Shown: one piece after another, positions 19,078 through 28,851 of the stretch
Position numbering within the stretch: position 1 is the stretch's first letter
Layout: each line of letters begins with the position of its first letter
Source of the DNA: Aquincola tertiaricarbonis
GTDB taxonomy: Bacteria; Pseudomonadota; Gammaproteobacteria; Burkholderiales; Burkholderiaceae_C
DNA: 64,000 bases
Assembly (NCBI RefSeq): GCF_000969605.1
Contig: NZ_JZUE01000011.1
Span: 124,001 to 188,000 of the forward strand
Direction: 5' to 3'
Notes under the pieces: generated by a model
Told to the model about the DNA's origin: nothing
The model's input: the letters and a program-made list of their open reading frames with translations, nothing else
The model's database searches: none
Translations under genes and position numbers: made by a program

Positions 19078-21219
19078 ATGCGAGCCATGAGTGATCGTGT
19101 TGCGTCAGTGGCCCGCCCCCGTTTTGCCGACCGCATCGGTGTACGCCTGGTGTTCGCCTTCGCGGTGCTGCTGATGCTGCTGCTGGGCCTGGCGGGCTTT
19201 GCACTCAACCGCATGCAGAACGCCTCCGCCGCGCTGGAGCGCCTGGCGCGCGAGCAGCTGCGCCTGGTGAGCCTGACCGGCGACATCGGCCGCGAGGCCG
19301 ATGCCTCCACCCGCCAGCTGCTGCACCTGCTGAGCGATGTGCCGCAGAACCCGCACCAGGTGCGCATGGGCATCGCGGCGGCCAATGCCCGGCTGCGCGC
19401 GGCGGTAGAAACGCTGGAAGTGCTGCTGCCCGCAGGCCCGCGCCGCGAGTCCTTCGAGGCGGTGCGCGCGCGCATGACCGAATACCTGCGCGCCTCGCGC
19501 GACACGCTGGACTTCTACGAGGCCGGGGACGTGGCCAGCGCCCGCACCACCTTGGCGCTGGACACCCAGGACACGCTGGCCCTGCTGGCCGATGCGCGCG
19601 ACGGCTTCAATCGCGCGGAGCAGCGGGCCGCCGCGGCCGAGGCACGCCAGACCCAGCAGCGGCTGCGCCGGGACCGCATGGTGGTGCTGCTGCTGTGCCT
19701 GGCCGCGCTGGCGGCCGGTGCCGCCTTTGCGCTGCGGGTCACCCAGGGCATCGCGCGGCCGCTGCAGCGGGCGGAGGCCGCGGCCGGGCGCATCGCGCGG
19801 GGCGACTATCGCGGCCGCGTCGAGGTGAGCACCCAGGACGAGGTGGGCCGGGTGGCCGCCGCCCTCAACACCCTGGCCGAGGCGGTGAGCGAGCGGGAGC
19901 TGCGCATCCATCGCCTGGTGAACACCGACGGCCTGACCGGCCTGGCCCAGCGCCCGCGCTTCGTGGCCGAGGGCCAGCGGGTGCTGGCCGCGGCCGACGC
20001 CAGCCGTGGCCAGGCCGCGCTGCTGTGCTTCGACATCGACCGGCTGAAGACCATCAACGGCATCCTCGGCTTCGATGCCGGCGATGCCGTGATCCGCGAT
20101 GCGGCCGAGCGGCTGCGTGCGGTCATCGGCGACGAAGGCCGGCTGGCGCGCGTGGCCGGCGGCACCTTCGCCGCCCTGGTACCCACCGCCGACACCGCCA
20201 GCGCGCGCGACATGGCGCTGGCGATGAAGCGCGAGGTGGAGCACCAGGTGCGTTGGGAAGGCGAATCGCTGGACCTGTCCATCACCACCGGCGTGGCCAT
20301 GTTCCCGGCGCATGGCGTGGCGGTGGAGCAGCTGCTGCGGCATGCGGAGCAGGCGCTGTTCGAGGCCAAGCGGCTGCGGGTGGGCTGCGCGGTGTATGCG
20401 CCGTCGCTGGAGGCGTCGCGCCAGTCGCAGCTGAGCCTGCTGTCGGCGCTCACCGAGGCCATCGAGCAGGGCCAGCTGCACCAGTACCTGCAGCCCAAGC
20501 TGTCGCCGGCCGGCGTGCTCAGCGGCGCGGAGGCGCTGGTGCGCTGGCGCCATCCCGAGCGCGGCTGGGTGCCGCCCGGGGAGTTCGTGCCCTTCGCCGA
20601 ACGCACCGGCCGCATCGGCCAGGTGACCGACTGGATGATGCGCGAGGCGGTGCGCACCCTGGCGCGCTGGCAGCAGGACCAGCAGGCGCTGACCATCGCC
20701 GTCAACATCTCCACGCATGACCTGCAGGACCTGTCGCTGCCGCAACGGGTGTCGCGCCTGCTGGCCGAGCATGGCGTGCAGCCCTGGCGGCTGCAGCTGG
20801 AGCTGACCGAGACCGGCCTGATGGACAGCGGGCAGGACCCCATCACCGTGCTGCATGCGCTGGCCGACACCGGCGTGGGCCTGGCCATCGACGACTTCGG
20901 CACCGGCCATTCGTCGCTGGCCTACCTGCAGCGGCTGCCGATGCACGAGCTGAAGATCGACCGCAGCTTCGTCACCGAGGTGCATGCCGACGCCCGCCGC
21001 TGCGAGCTGCTGCATTCCATCGTGCAGCTGGGCCATGGCCTGGGCCTGAAGGTGACCGGCGAGGGCGTGGAGACCGCGGCCGAGCTGCAGGTGCTGCGCC
21101 AGGCCGGCTGCGACCTGGTGCAGGGCTACCACACCGGCCGGCCGATGGACCTGGCCGCCTTCGAGGCGTGGCGCCTGCAGCGCCTGCAGCCGCTGCCGGG
21201 GCTTTGCGAAGCGGGTTAA
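19078..21219 (+). CDS. Membrane GGDEF-EAL protein with degenerate GGDEF (likely c-di-GMP phosphodiesterase)
   Basis: About 713 residues. Two membrane segments (about 20-40 and 198-218) flank a periplasmic helical sensor domain. A HAMP-like linker ([24 protein letters not shown]), a GGDEF domain and an EAL domain follow. The GGDEF site reads AGGTF, lacking the catalytic residues, so no cyclase activity is expected. The EAL domain looks intact: [37 protein letters not shown] and EGVET. It should cleave c-di-GMP to pGpG. Start alternatives are ATGs at 19078 and 19087; an upstream frame from 19003 overlaps the promoter region. Confidence 0.9.
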   Translation: MRAMSDRVASVARPRFADRIGVRLVFAFAVLLMLLLGLAGFALNRMQNASAALERLAREQLRLVSLTGDIGREADASTRQLLHLLSDVPQNPHQVRMGIAAANARLRAAVETLEVLLPAGPRRESFEAVRARMTEYLRASRDTLDFYEAGDVASARTTLALDTQDTLALLADARDGFNRAEQRAAAAEARQTQQRLRRDRMVVLLLCLAALAAGAAFALRVTQGIARPLQRAEAAAGRIARGDYRGRVEVSTQDEVGRVAAALNTLAEAVSERELRIHRLVNTDGLTGLAQRPRFVAEGQRVLAAADASRGQAALLCFDIDRLKTINGILGFDAGDAVIRDAAERLRAVIGDEGRLARVAGGTFAALVPTADTASARDMALAMKREVEHQVRWEGESLDLSITTGVAMFPAHGVAVEQLLRHAEQALFEAKRLRVGCAVYAPSLEASRQSQLSLLSALTEAIEQGQLHQYLQPKLSPAGVLSGAEALVRWRHPERGWVPPGEFVPFAERTGRIGQVTDWMMREAVRTLARWQQDQQALTIAVNISTHDLQDLSLPQRVSRLLAEHGVQPWRLQLELTETGLMDSGQDPITVLHALADTGVGLAIDDFGTGHSSLAYLQRLPMHELKIDRSFVTEVHADARRCELLHSIVQLGHGLGLKVTGEGVETAAELQVLRQAGCDLVQGYHTGRPMDLAAFEAWRLQRLQPLPGLCEAG

Positions 21220-21250
21220 CGTCGTGCTTCCGTTCCACAGGAAGCATTCC

Positions 21251-21676
21251 ATGACCGCCCCCCAACCGCTGTTCCACCTCGCGTTTCCGGTGCGTGACCT
21301 GGCCGAGGCCCGCGCCTTCTATGGCGGGCTGCTCGGCTGCCCCGAAGGCCGCAGCTCCGACGCCTGGGTGGACTTCGACTTCCACGGCCACCAGATCGTG
21401 GCCCACCTGGCGCCCGAGGAATGCGGCCACCGCGAGCACAGCCCGGTGGATGGGCACGACGTGCCAGTGCGGCACTTCGGCGCCATTCTCACGCTGCCCG
21501 AATGGCATGCGCTGGCCGACCGGCTGAAGGCCGCGGGCACCCGCTTCGTGATCGAGCCCTACGTGCGCTTCAAGGGCGAGCCCGGCGAGCAGGCCACGAT
21601 GTTCTTCCTCGACCCTTCGGGCAACGCGCTGGAGTTCAAGGCCTTCGCCGACCGCAGCCAGGTCTTCGCCAAGTAG
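21251..21676 (+). CDS. VOC-family (glyoxalase/bleomycin-resistance-like) protein
   Basis: A 141-residue VOC protein, probably cytosolic. It starts [23 protein letters not shown], the first beta-alpha-beta unit with a metal-ligand His, and ends [15 protein letters not shown], with the Glu ligand in the last strand. [15 protein letters not shown] supplies another possible ligand. Family members are dioxygenases, isomerases or binding proteins; the substrate here is unknown. AGGAAG at 21239-21244 supports the ATG at 21251. It ends six bases from convergent yaeQ. Confidence 0.87.
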   Translation: MTAPQPLFHLAFPVRDLAEARAFYGGLLGCPEGRSSDAWVDFDFHGHQIVAHLAPEECGHREHSPVDGHDVPVRHFGAILTLPEWHALADRLKAAGTRFVIEPYVRFKGEPGEQATMFFLDPSGNALEFKAFADRSQVFAK

Positions 21677-21681
21677 GCGGT

Positions 21682-22242
21682 TCAGGCGGTCGCGGCCTTC
21701 AACACCTGCGGCTCCACCTCGATGGACTGCTGGCCGTCGCTCACCCACACGGTGCCGTCCTGCACCGTGACCTGCAGCTGCATCGTGCGCTGCGCCAGCG
21801 TGGCCAGGGCCTGGCTCTGCTCGGCCGGCACCTGCCACACCGCCAGCCGCGCCGCGCGGGCCACCTTGTTCTGCAGGCCGGCCCACCAGATCGGCGTGCT
21901 GGCCGCATAGGCCATCACCGTCACCCGCTGCGCGCGGCCGGCGGCCTTGATCATGCGGCGGTCGTCGGGCTGGCCCACCTCCACCCAGTGCAGCAGCTGG
22001 CCGCTCAGGTCGTGCTGCCAAAGGTCGGGCTCGTCGGTGTCGGAGATGCCCTTGGCCAGCTCCAGCCGGCCCTGGTCGTCGTTGGCGGGCACGTTGAGGG
22101 CGAAGGCCAGCACGCGCATCAGCATGCGCTCGTCGGTCTCCGAAGGGTGGCGCGCGATGGTCAGCGCATGGTCGGCATAGACGCCGCGGTCCATGTCGGC
22201 GATCTGCAGCTGCGCCTTGAAGATGGTGGACTTGATGGCCAT
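21682..22242 (-). CDS. yaeQ: YaeQ family protein
   Basis: A 186-residue YaeQ protein. MAIKSTIFKAQLQIADMDRGVYADHALTIARHPSETDERMLMRVLAFAL is the family's N-terminal hallmark; GISDTDEPDLWQHDLSGQLLHWVEVGQPDDRRM follows. The fold resembles PD-(D/E)xK nucleases, but the biological role is not established. The start is the ATG complementary to 22240-22242. It diverges from dctP across 157 bases. Confidence 0.92.
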   Translation of the reverse strand: MAIKSTIFKAQLQIADMDRGVYADHALTIARHPSETDERMLMRVLAFALNVPANDDQGRLELAKGISDTDEPDLWQHDLSGQLLHWVEVGQPDDRRMIKAAGRAQRVTVMAYAASTPIWWAGLQNKVARAARLAVWQVPAEQSQALATLAQRTMQLQVTVQDGTVWVSDGQQSIEVEPQVLKAATA

Positions 22243-22399
22243 GAGGGGCGCCACTGTGCCACAGCGCCGGCACCTGTCGGTGGTGCCTGCGGTGTGCGCT
22301 GATCGCACGCGGCCCGGGTAATCCCGTTCCGGGGCGGGCGGGGTGGTGTCGGACACTGCGCCGTTTTCTTCTCCACCCGCCACTGCAAGGAGTACACCG

Positions 22400-23434
22400 A
22401 TGAGCCTCTTCAAGCAACGCCTGGCCCTGGCCGCATGTGCCGTGCTGGCTGCCATCGGCGGCGCGCAGGCCCAGGAGGTCACGCTCAAGGTGCACCACTT
22501 CTGGCCGCCGGCCGCCATGCCGCCGACGAAGATCCTGCAGCCCTTCTGCGACCAGATCGCCGCCGACTCCAACAACCGCCTGAAGTGCCAGGTGTTCCCG
22601 GCGATGCAGCTCGGCGGCACGCCGGCGCAGCTGATCGACCAGGTGCGCGACGGCGTGGTGGACATCGCCTTCACGCTGCCCGGCTACACCGCCGGCCGCT
22701 TCCCGATCATGGAGGTGTTCGAGCTGCCCTTCATGAACAACTCGGCCTCGGCCGGCGCCAGGGCGTCCTGGGACTTCTACCAGAAGTACGCCACCAAGGA
22801 GTTTCCGGGCGTCAAGCCGCTGATGTTCAGCGTGCACGACGAAGGCTACCTGCACACCCGCGACAAGCAGATCAAGAGCCTGGCCGACCTGAAGGGCCTG
22901 AAGCTGCGCGCGCCCACCCGCCAGACCAACAAGCTGCTGGCCTCCCTCGGCGCCACGCCGGTGGGCATGCCGCTGCCCGCGGTGGCCGATGCGGTGAGCA
23001 AGGGCACCATCGACGGCTTCGCGCTGCCCTGGGAGGTGATCCCGTCGGTCAAGCTGCACGAGATGGTGAAGTACCACACCGAGACCGATCCGTCGCGCCC
23101 GGCGCTGTACTCGGCCGGCTTCATCCTGGCGATGAACCAGGCGAAGTACGACGGCCTGCCCGCCGACCTGAAGGCCATCATCGACAAGCGCAGCGGCGCC
23201 GTGCTGTCGGCCTTCGCCGGCAAGGTGTGGGACGAAAGCCAGGCCGTGGGCCGCAAGCCCGCGGTGGACCGCGGCAACACCTTCTACACGCTGCCGCCGG
23301 CCGAGGTGGACCAGTGGATCAAGGCCAGCGCGCCGCTGTATGAGGAGTGGGTGGCCGACATGAACAAGCGCGGCCTGCCGGGCGCTCAGATGCTGCAGGA
23401 CGCCCGCGACCTGCTGGTCAAGTACAAGAACTGA
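22400..23434 (+). CDS. dctP: TRAP transporter periplasmic substrate-binding protein DctP
   Basis: A 344-residue DctP-type binding protein with a cleavable signal (LALAACAVLAAIGGAQAQ). Family regions: LKVHHFWPPAAMPP, QLIDQVRDGVVDIAFTLPGYTAGRFP, KSLADLKGLKLRAPTRQTNKLLASLGATPVGMP and VSKGTIDGFALPWEV. The Arg in LRAPTR is at the usual carboxylate-binding position, so the ligand is probably an organic acid. AAGGAG at 22387-22392 precedes the start. It is the first gene of dctPQM. Confidence 0.93.
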   Translation: MSLFKQRLALAACAVLAAIGGAQAQEVTLKVHHFWPPAAMPPTKILQPFCDQIAADSNNRLKCQVFPAMQLGGTPAQLIDQVRDGVVDIAFTLPGYTAGRFPIMEVFELPFMNNSASAGARASWDFYQKYATKEFPGVKPLMFSVHDEGYLHTRDKQIKSLADLKGLKLRAPTRQTNKLLASLGATPVGMPLPAVADAVSKGTIDGFALPWEVIPSVKLHEMVKYHTETDPSRPALYSAGFILAMNQAKYDGLPADLKAIIDKRSGAVLSAFAGKVWDESQAVGRKPAVDRGNTFYTLPPAEVDQWIKASAPLYEEWVADMNKRGLPGAQMLQDARDLLVKYKN

Positions 23435-23445
23435 GCCGCGCCGTG

Positions 23446-23940
23446 ATGCAGAGCGTGTTGCGCCGCCTGGCGGCGCTGTTCGCGTGCGCCGGCGGCCTGG
23501 TGGCCTGCGGCGTGGCGCTGATGGTGGTGGGCAGCATCAGCGGCCGTGCCGCCTTGTCCAGCCCGGTGCCGGGCGACGTGGAGCTGACCCAGCTCGGCAT
23601 CGGCCTGGCCATCGCGCTGTGCCTGCCGTGGGCGCAGCTGCGCGGGGCCAACATCATCGTGGACTTCTTCACCCAGCGGGCCTCGGCCCGCACGCTGCGG
23701 CGGCTGGACGGCCTGGGCAGCCTGCTGCTGGCGGTGATGGCCGGGCTGCTGGCCTGGCGCAGCGCGGTGGGCGCGGTGTCGGTGGCGCAGGCGCAGGAGC
23801 AGACCATGATCCTGGGCCTGCCGATGTGGTGGAGCTACGCCATCCTCGCGCCGGGCCTGGCGCTCACCGGCGTGATCGCGCTGTGGCAGGCCGCCCGCCA
23901 CTGGCGCGGCCAGCCGGCCTTCGTGGGCGCCGCCGAATGA
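23446..23940 (+). CDS. dctQ: TRAP transporter small permease DctQ
   Basis: A 164-residue membrane protein with four hydrophobic segments and the DctQ-type features VPGDVELTQLGIGLAIALCLPWAQLRGANIIVDFF. The start is probably ATG 23446, though GTG at 23443 is equally possible. Its stop overlaps the dctM start (ATGA, 23937-23940), as is typical of TRAP operons. It pairs with DctM in the inner membrane. Confidence 0.92.
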   Translation: MQSVLRRLAALFACAGGLVACGVALMVVGSISGRAALSSPVPGDVELTQLGIGLAIALCLPWAQLRGANIIVDFFTQRASARTLRRLDGLGSLLLAVMAGLLAWRSAVGAVSVAQAQEQTMILGLPMWWSYAILAPGLALTGVIALWQAARHWRGQPAFVGAAE

Positions 23941-25259
23941 GCGCTGCGACCGTGGGTTTGACGATGTTCGGCGCCATGCTGGTGCTGATGGCCATCCGCA
24001 CGCCGATCGCGGTGGCGATGTTCGTGCCCGGGGCGATCGGCTACTGGGCCATGACCAACGAGCTGGCGCTGCTGAACATGCTCAAGGGCAGCGCGGTGGC
24101 GCGGCTGACGGTGTACGACCTGAGCGTGATCCCGCTGTTCCTGCTGATGGGGCAGTTCGCCACCCAGGGCGGCCTGAGCCGCGACCTGTTCAAGGCGGCG
24201 GCGGCCTTCGTCGGCCACATCCGCGGCGGGCTGGCGATGGCGGCCATCCTCAGCGCCGCGGCCTTTGGCGCGGTGTGCGGCTCGTCGGTGGCCACCTCGG
24301 CCACCATCACGCAGGTGGCCTACCCGCAGATGCGCAGGCACGGCTATGCGGGCCGGCTGTCCACCGCTTCGCTGGCCGTGGGCGGCACGCTGGGCATCCT
24401 GATTCCGCCTTCGGTGCCGCTGGTGGTGTATGCCATCCTCACCGAGCAGAACATCGCCAAGCTGTTCGCCGCGGCCATGGTGCCGGGGCTCATCGCCACG
24501 CTGGGCTACATCGTGGTGATCGGCGTGTATTGCCGGCTGCGGCCCGCGCTGGCCACGCCCAGCGAGCCCACCACCTGGCCGGCGCGCTGGCAGGCACTGC
24601 TGGGCATCTGGCCCATCGTGGCCATCTTCCTGGTGGTGTTCGGCGGCATCTATGGCGGGCTGTTCTCGCCCACCGAAGGTGCGGCCGTGGGCGCGCTGGG
24701 CACCTTCGTGGTGGGCGCGCTGCGCGGCGAACTGGGCTGGGGCGCGCTCAAGCGCAGCTTCCTGGGCACGGCCGAGACCTCGGCCATGGTGTTCATGATC
24801 TTCCTGGGCGCCGACATGATGAATGCCGCGCTGGCGCTGACGCAGATGCCCGCGCAGCTGGCCGACTGGGTGGGCCACCTGCAGGTGCCGCCGCTGGCCA
24901 TCGTGGGCGCCATCCTGTTCAGCTACGTGCTGCTGGGCTGCGTGATGGACGAGCTGTCGATGCTGCTGCTGACCATCCCGGTGATTTTTCCCACCGTGAT
25001 GGCGCTGGACCTGTGGGGCCTGGCGCCCGAGGCCAAGGCCATCTGGTTCGGCATCCTGGTGCTGATGACGGTGGGCATCGGCCTGGTGGCGCCGCCGGTG
25101 GGGCTGAACGTGTACGTGGTCAACAGCATCGCCAAGGACGTGCCGATGAGCGAGACCTACAAGGGCGTGCTGCCCTTCCTGGCCAGCGACGTGCTGCGGG
25201 TGCTGGCGCTGCTGATGTTCCCGGTGCTGAGCCTGGGATTGGTGCAGGCCTTCTTCTAG
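23937..25259 (+). CDS. dctM: TRAP transporter large permease DctM
   Basis: A 440-residue DctM permease with about 11-12 hydrophobic segments. Motifs: YDLSVIPLFLLMGQFATQGGLSRDLFKAA, AAFGAVCGSSVATSATI and GTLGILIPPSVPLVVYAILTEQ, all diagnostic. It uses an ion gradient to move the substrate delivered by DctP. It overlaps dctQ by four bases. Its stop shares CTAG (25256-25259) with the stop of convergent hutF. The neighbouring hut genes are on the other strand, so a link to histidine is not implied. Confidence 0.94.
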   Translation: MSAATVGLTMFGAMLVLMAIRTPIAVAMFVPGAIGYWAMTNELALLNMLKGSAVARLTVYDLSVIPLFLLMGQFATQGGLSRDLFKAAAAFVGHIRGGLAMAAILSAAAFGAVCGSSVATSATITQVAYPQMRRHGYAGRLSTASLAVGGTLGILIPPSVPLVVYAILTEQNIAKLFAAAMVPGLIATLGYIVVIGVYCRLRPALATPSEPTTWPARWQALLGIWPIVAIFLVVFGGIYGGLFSPTEGAAVGALGTFVVGALRGELGWGALKRSFLGTAETSAMVFMIFLGADMMNAALALTQMPAQLADWVGHLQVPPLAIVGAILFSYVLLGCVMDELSMLLLTIPVIFPTVMALDLWGLAPEAKAIWFGILVLMTVGIGLVAPPVGLNVYVVNSIAKDVPMSETYKGVLPFLASDVLRVLALLMFPVLSLGLVQAFF

Positions 25260-26656
25260 GCGGCGGCCTGCCCCCACAGCTGCACCATCACCTCCTCGAA
25301 GCGCTGCGCCACCGCCTCGGCCTGCGCATGCCGGCCGGCCTGCAGCACCCAGCGTCCGGCCACCATCACGTCGCGCCAGGCGGTGGTGGGGCTGGAGAAC
25401 ACCAGGGCGTCCAGCAGGTGCGTGGGCGGTAGGCCGCGCAGTGCGTCGTCGGCCTCGTCGATAACCAGCAGGTCGGCGCGGGCGCCGGGCTGCAGGCCCC
25501 AGTGGCTGAAGCCAGCGGCCGCGCCGCTGCCGGCCTGCATGCGCTGCCACAGCCGCTCGGCGGTGGCGGGCTGGCCTTGCGTGGGTGCGGCGCTCACGTT
25601 GCGCTGGCGGCGTGCCAAACGCTGGCCGTATTCCAGCAGCCGCAGCTCCTCGCGCCAGTCGCGGGTCACATGGCTGTCGGAGCCCAGCGTGAGCTTCACG
25701 CCGGCGGCCAGCCAGCCGGGCAGGTCGGCCAGGCCGTCGCCCAGGTTGGCCTCGGTGCTGGGGCAGATCACCGCGCCGGCACCGCTGGCGGCCACCGCGT
25801 CGATCTCCGCCGGCACCGTGTGGGTGGCATGCACCAGCTGCCAGCGCCCGTCCAGCAGGTCTTGCGCGGCCAGCCATTCGATGGGCCGTTGGCCGGTGGC
25901 GGCCAGGCAGTCGTCCACCTCCGCCGTCTGCTCCGCCACATGGATGTGCAGCGGGCCGCTGAAGTCGGCCGCCAGCGCACGCAGGCGGTGGATGGACTCG
26001 GGCGCGGCCGCCCGCAGCGAATGCAGCGCCAGGCCCGCGTCGACCAGCGGCCGGCCGGCGGCGGCGATGCGCTGGCAGGCCTGCCACACGCTCTCCGCCG
26101 TGGTGGCGAAGCGGCGCTGGTCGGGGCGCAGCGAAGGCTGGGCGAAGCCGGCCCGCTCGTACAGCACCGGCAGCACCGTCAGGCCGATGCCCGCGCTGCC
26201 GGCCCCCTCCGCCAGCGCCCAGCTCATGGCCAGCGGGTCGTCGGCATAGGGCCGGCCCTGCTCGTCGTGCTGCAGGTAGTGGAAGTCGCACACCTGCGTG
26301 TAGCCGCCGCGCAGCAGCTCGATGTAGAGCTGCGCGGCGATGGCCTGCAACTGCGCCGGCGTGATGCGCAGCGCCACCTGGTACATGCGGTCGCGCCAGC
26401 CCCAGAAGTCGTCGGCCTGCTGTTCGCGCCGCTCGGCCAGGCCGGCGAAGGCGCGCTGGAAGGCATGGCTGTGCGCATCCACCAGGCCGGGCAGCACCGG
26501 GCCGGCCAGGCGCTGCGCCCCGGGCGGCGGCGTGGCCACGCCGGGCGTGATGGCCGACCAATGGCCGCTGGCATCGGCCTGCAGCAGCACGCGGTCAGCC
26601 CAGCCGCCGGGCAGCCAGGCGCGTGGCGCCCACCAGGTCGGGCCGGTCGCGTTCAA
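25256..26656 (-). CDS. hutF: Formimidoylglutamate deiminase HutF
   Basis: About 466 residues of the amidohydrolase superfamily. HutF converts N-formimino-L-glutamate to N-formyl-L-glutamate plus ammonia. Metal site: VDAHSHAFQRAFAG (His62, His64), HIHVAEQTAEVDDC, LVHATH and the Asp in GSDSHVTRDWREEL. FWGWRDRMY is characteristic of HutF. The most likely start is a TTG (complement of 26654-26656) whose last two bases are the first two of the hutG stop, giving a TTGA overlap. No ATG fits without running far into hutG. Confidence 0.92.
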   Translation of the reverse strand: MNATGPTWWAPRAWLPGGWADRVLLQADASGHWSAITPGVATPPPGAQRLAGPVLPGLVDAHSHAFQRAFAGLAERREQQADDFWGWRDRMYQVALRITPAQLQAIAAQLYIELLRGGYTQVCDFHYLQHDEQGRPYADDPLAMSWALAEGAGSAGIGLTVLPVLYERAGFAQPSLRPDQRRFATTAESVWQACQRIAAAGRPLVDAGLALHSLRAAAPESIHRLRALAADFSGPLHIHVAEQTAEVDDCLAATGQRPIEWLAAQDLLDGRWQLVHATHTVPAEIDAVAASGAGAVICPSTEANLGDGLADLPGWLAAGVKLTLGSDSHVTRDWREELRLLEYGQRLARRQRNVSAAPTQGQPATAERLWQRMQAGSGAAAGFSHWGLQPGARADLLVIDEADDALRGLPPTHLLDALVFSSPTTAWRDVMVAGRWVLQAGRHAQAEAVAQRFEEVMVQLWGQAAA

Positions 26657-27453
26657 GCCGGCTTCCAGTCGAGCATGGTGTCCACCAGCTTGCGCAGCAG
26701 CGGCGTGATCTCGCCCGCGCGCAGCGCATGCCATTCGGCCGGCGTGCTTTCCTCGATGTAGCAGCGCCAGCACATCTCCAGCTGCACCGCATGCACGCCC
26801 TGCGCCGGCTGGCCGTAGCGGCGGGTGATGTGGCCGCCCTTGAAGCGGCCGTCGGTCACATGGCTGTGCACCTGCTGCGAGGCCATCACCGCGGTGAGGG
26901 CGTCCCGCAGCGAAGGTGCGCAGGCGGTGCCGTCGGCGGTGCCCAGGTTGAGCGCGGGCAGGGTGCCTTCGAACAGCCAGGGCAGCTCGCTCTTGATGCT
27001 GTGGGCATCGAACAGCACCACGTGCCCATGCTCGGTGCGCAGCCGCTGCAGCTCGCCGGCCAGCGCATCGTGGTACGGCCGCCAGTAGCGGCCCACGCGC
27101 AGCTGCACTTCCTCGGGCGTCGGCGCCTGGCCTTCGCGGTACAGCGGCTCGCCGGTGAAGAAGCGGGTGGGGCACAGCTCGGTGTTGTTCACGCCCGGGT
27201 ACATCGGCGTGTTGTCGGGCGGCCGGTTGAGGTCGACCACGTAGCGGCTGTAGCGCGGCACCAGCAGGCTGGCGCCCAGCTCGCGCACGAAGTCGTACAG
27301 GCGGTCCAGGTGCCAGTCGGTGTCCTCCACATGGAGGGCGCGCGGCACGTAGCGGTCGGCCAGCGTGGGCGGAATCTCGCGGCCGGCATGCGGCACGCTG
27401 ACCAGCAGCGGCCGGCTGCCGCGGTGCAGGGTGAAGGAGGTGTCGTCGGTCAT
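26653..27453 (-). CDS. hutG: N-formylglutamate deformylase HutG
   Basis: A 266-residue zinc-dependent N-formylglutamate amidohydrolase giving glutamate and formate. Signatures: LLVSVPHAGREIP, DTDWHLDRLYDF, RYVVDLNRPPDNTPMYPGVNNTELCPT and LFDAHSIKSELPWLFEG. It precedes hutF with overlapping stop and start, which fits consecutive steps of the five-step histidine pathway. The start is the ATG complementary to 27451-27453. Confidence 0.95.
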   Translation of the reverse strand: MTDDTSFTLHRGSRPLLVSVPHAGREIPPTLADRYVPRALHVEDTDWHLDRLYDFVRELGASLLVPRYSRYVVDLNRPPDNTPMYPGVNNTELCPTRFFTGEPLYREGQAPTPEEVQLRVGRYWRPYHDALAGELQRLRTEHGHVVLFDAHSIKSELPWLFEGTLPALNLGTADGTACAPSLRDALTAVMASQQVHSHVTDGRFKGGHITRRYGQPAQGVHAVQLEMCWRCYIEESTPAEWHALRAGEITPLLRKLVDTMLDWKPA

Positions 27454-27478
27454 GGCAGGTTGTGTGATGCGGCGGCTG

Positions 27479-28054
27479 TCAGCGGGCGGCATGCCCGATC
27501 CACCAGCCGCAGGGCAGGCCGGGACCGGGGGCGGCCACGGGCTCGAAGCGGCAGGGCATGGCGGCGTCCGACCACAGCAGGGTGAAGGGTGCCACCACCA
27601 CCGCATCGCCCTGCCGCGGGTGCCACAGGCCGCCGCTGACCGTGAAGAGCCCGCGGGCATCGAAGGGTTCCGCCCATTCCACGCCGGGCTGTACCGTGCA
27701 CAGCGTGCCGCGGCCGCGCTGCACCATCAGGTTCAGGTCGCGCGTGGGGCCGTCGATGAGCCGGCAGCCGGGTGCGGCCGCGCCATCGAAGGCCAGCGGC
27801 GGGCTGCCGGTGCGCAGCGTGTGCTCGGCCCCGGGCAACTGCAGCACCACGCCCGCGCCCTCTAGCACCACGAACCAGCGCTGCACCCCGGGAAAGGCGG
27901 AGAAGTCGCCGTCGCGGTCGATGTCGGCCACGCTGATGCGCAGCGCCCAGTCGGTGCCCGCGGCCGGTCGGCGCAGCAGCTCGCGGGTGCGGCCGCCGCC
28001 ATTGCGCCAGGGCTCGGGCGCCTGGCGGAAGAGGTCGATCAGCTGGACGGACAT
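27479..28054 (-). CDS. hutD: HutD family protein
   Basis: A 191-residue cupin-like HutD. It has the family start VQLIDLFRQAPEPWRNGGGRTRELLRRP, then WALRISVADIDRDGDFSAFPGVQRWFVVLEGAGVVL. HutD is a non-enzymatic part of hut operons thought to limit hut expression, with formylglutamate proposed as a ligand from Pseudomonas work. It lies between hutC and hutG, 22 bases downstream of hutC. Confidence 0.93.
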   Translation of the reverse strand: MSVQLIDLFRQAPEPWRNGGGRTRELLRRPAAGTDWALRISVADIDRDGDFSAFPGVQRWFVVLEGAGVVLQLPGAEHTLRTGSPPLAFDGAAAPGCRLIDGPTRDLNLMVQRGRGTLCTVQPGVEWAEPFDARGLFTVSGGLWHPRQGDAVVVAPFTLLWSDAAMPCRFEPVAAPGPGLPCGWWIGHAAR

Positions 28055-28076
28055 GGCGGGCGGGGCGGGCAGGCGT

Positions 28077-28802
28077 TCAGGGCTTGAAATGGCCTTCGAT
28101 CAGGTAGCGGCTGCCCGGATGCACCAGCCGCGCCAGCGTGATGCCCACGCCGCGGCTCTCGGTGCGGCGCACGATCATCAGGCAGCTCTCGTCGCGGCGG
28201 ATGCCCAGCAGCCGGGCTTCCTCGGCGGTGGGGGCGCTGGCCTCGATGGCGTAGTGCGCCTCCCAGGTGGGGGCCACGTCCAGCAGGTAGTGCGTGGGCG
28301 TGATCTGGCTGAAGTCGGCGTCCAGGTAGCCCGGCGCGCAGGCGGGGTTGACGTAGCGGTCCTCGCACTGCAGCGGCACGCCGTTGTCGTGGTGCACGAT
28401 GAGGGTGTGGAACACCGGCGAGCCTGCCGGAATGCCCAGCTGCTGCGCCAGCGCGGGGGTGGCGGTTTCCTCGCGCTTGAGGTGCACCTCGGCCCGGTGC
28501 TCGTGGCCGCGCGCCTGGATATCCTCCTGCAGGTCGCGTATCGTCAGGGTGGACGACACCCGGTGCAGCTGCGCCGCATAGGTGCCCGAGCCCTGCACGC
28601 GGTTCACCAGCCCCTCGGCCTGCAGCTCGCGCAGCGCGCGGTTGACGGTCATGCGGCTGACGCTGAAGCGCTGCACCAGCTCCGCCTCCGAGGGCATCAG
28701 CGTGCCCGGCGTCCAGCGGCCCTTGGCCAGCTCGCGCTTGAGGTAGTGCTTGACCCGTGCATAGGGCGCGGGCGCGGTGGAGGGGGTGGTCTTGGTCGCC
28801 AT
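28077..28802 (-). CDS. hutC: Histidine utilisation repressor HutC (GntR family)
   Basis: A 241-residue GntR/HutC regulator. The N-terminal winged helix (about 14-78: KHYLKRELAKGRWTPGTLMPSE, then VSRMTVNRALRELQAEGLV) binds DNA and the C-terminal UTRA domain (about 95-236) binds the ligand, normally urocanate. It heads the minus-strand set hutC-hutD-hutG-hutF and diverges from hutH. The 49-base gap holds an operator-like inverted repeat, so it probably represses both directions and itself. Confidence 0.95.
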   Translation of the reverse strand: MATKTTPSTAPAPYARVKHYLKRELAKGRWTPGTLMPSEAELVQRFSVSRMTVNRALRELQAEGLVNRVQGSGTYAAQLHRVSSTLTIRDLQEDIQARGHEHRAEVHLKREETATPALAQQLGIPAGSPVFHTLIVHHDNGVPLQCEDRYVNPACAPGYLDADFSQITPTHYLLDVAPTWEAHYAIEASAPTAEEARLLGIRRDESCLMIVRRTESRGVGITLARLVHPGSRYLIEGHFKP

Positions 28803-28824
28803 GCGCAGATCCTACTTGCCGGAA

Positions 28825-28838
28825 GTTGTATAGACAAG
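28825..28838. promoter_or_regulatory. Probable HutC operator between hutC and hutH
   Basis: Reads GTTGTATAGACAAG, an imperfect inverted repeat (TTGT-N4-ACAA) between the hutC start (28802) and the hutH start (28852). HutC proteins bind TGTA/TACA-type palindromes at hut promoters, so position and form agree. Binding itself is inferred. Confidence 0.65.
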
Positions 28839-28851
28839 TAGAGTCTGCAGG

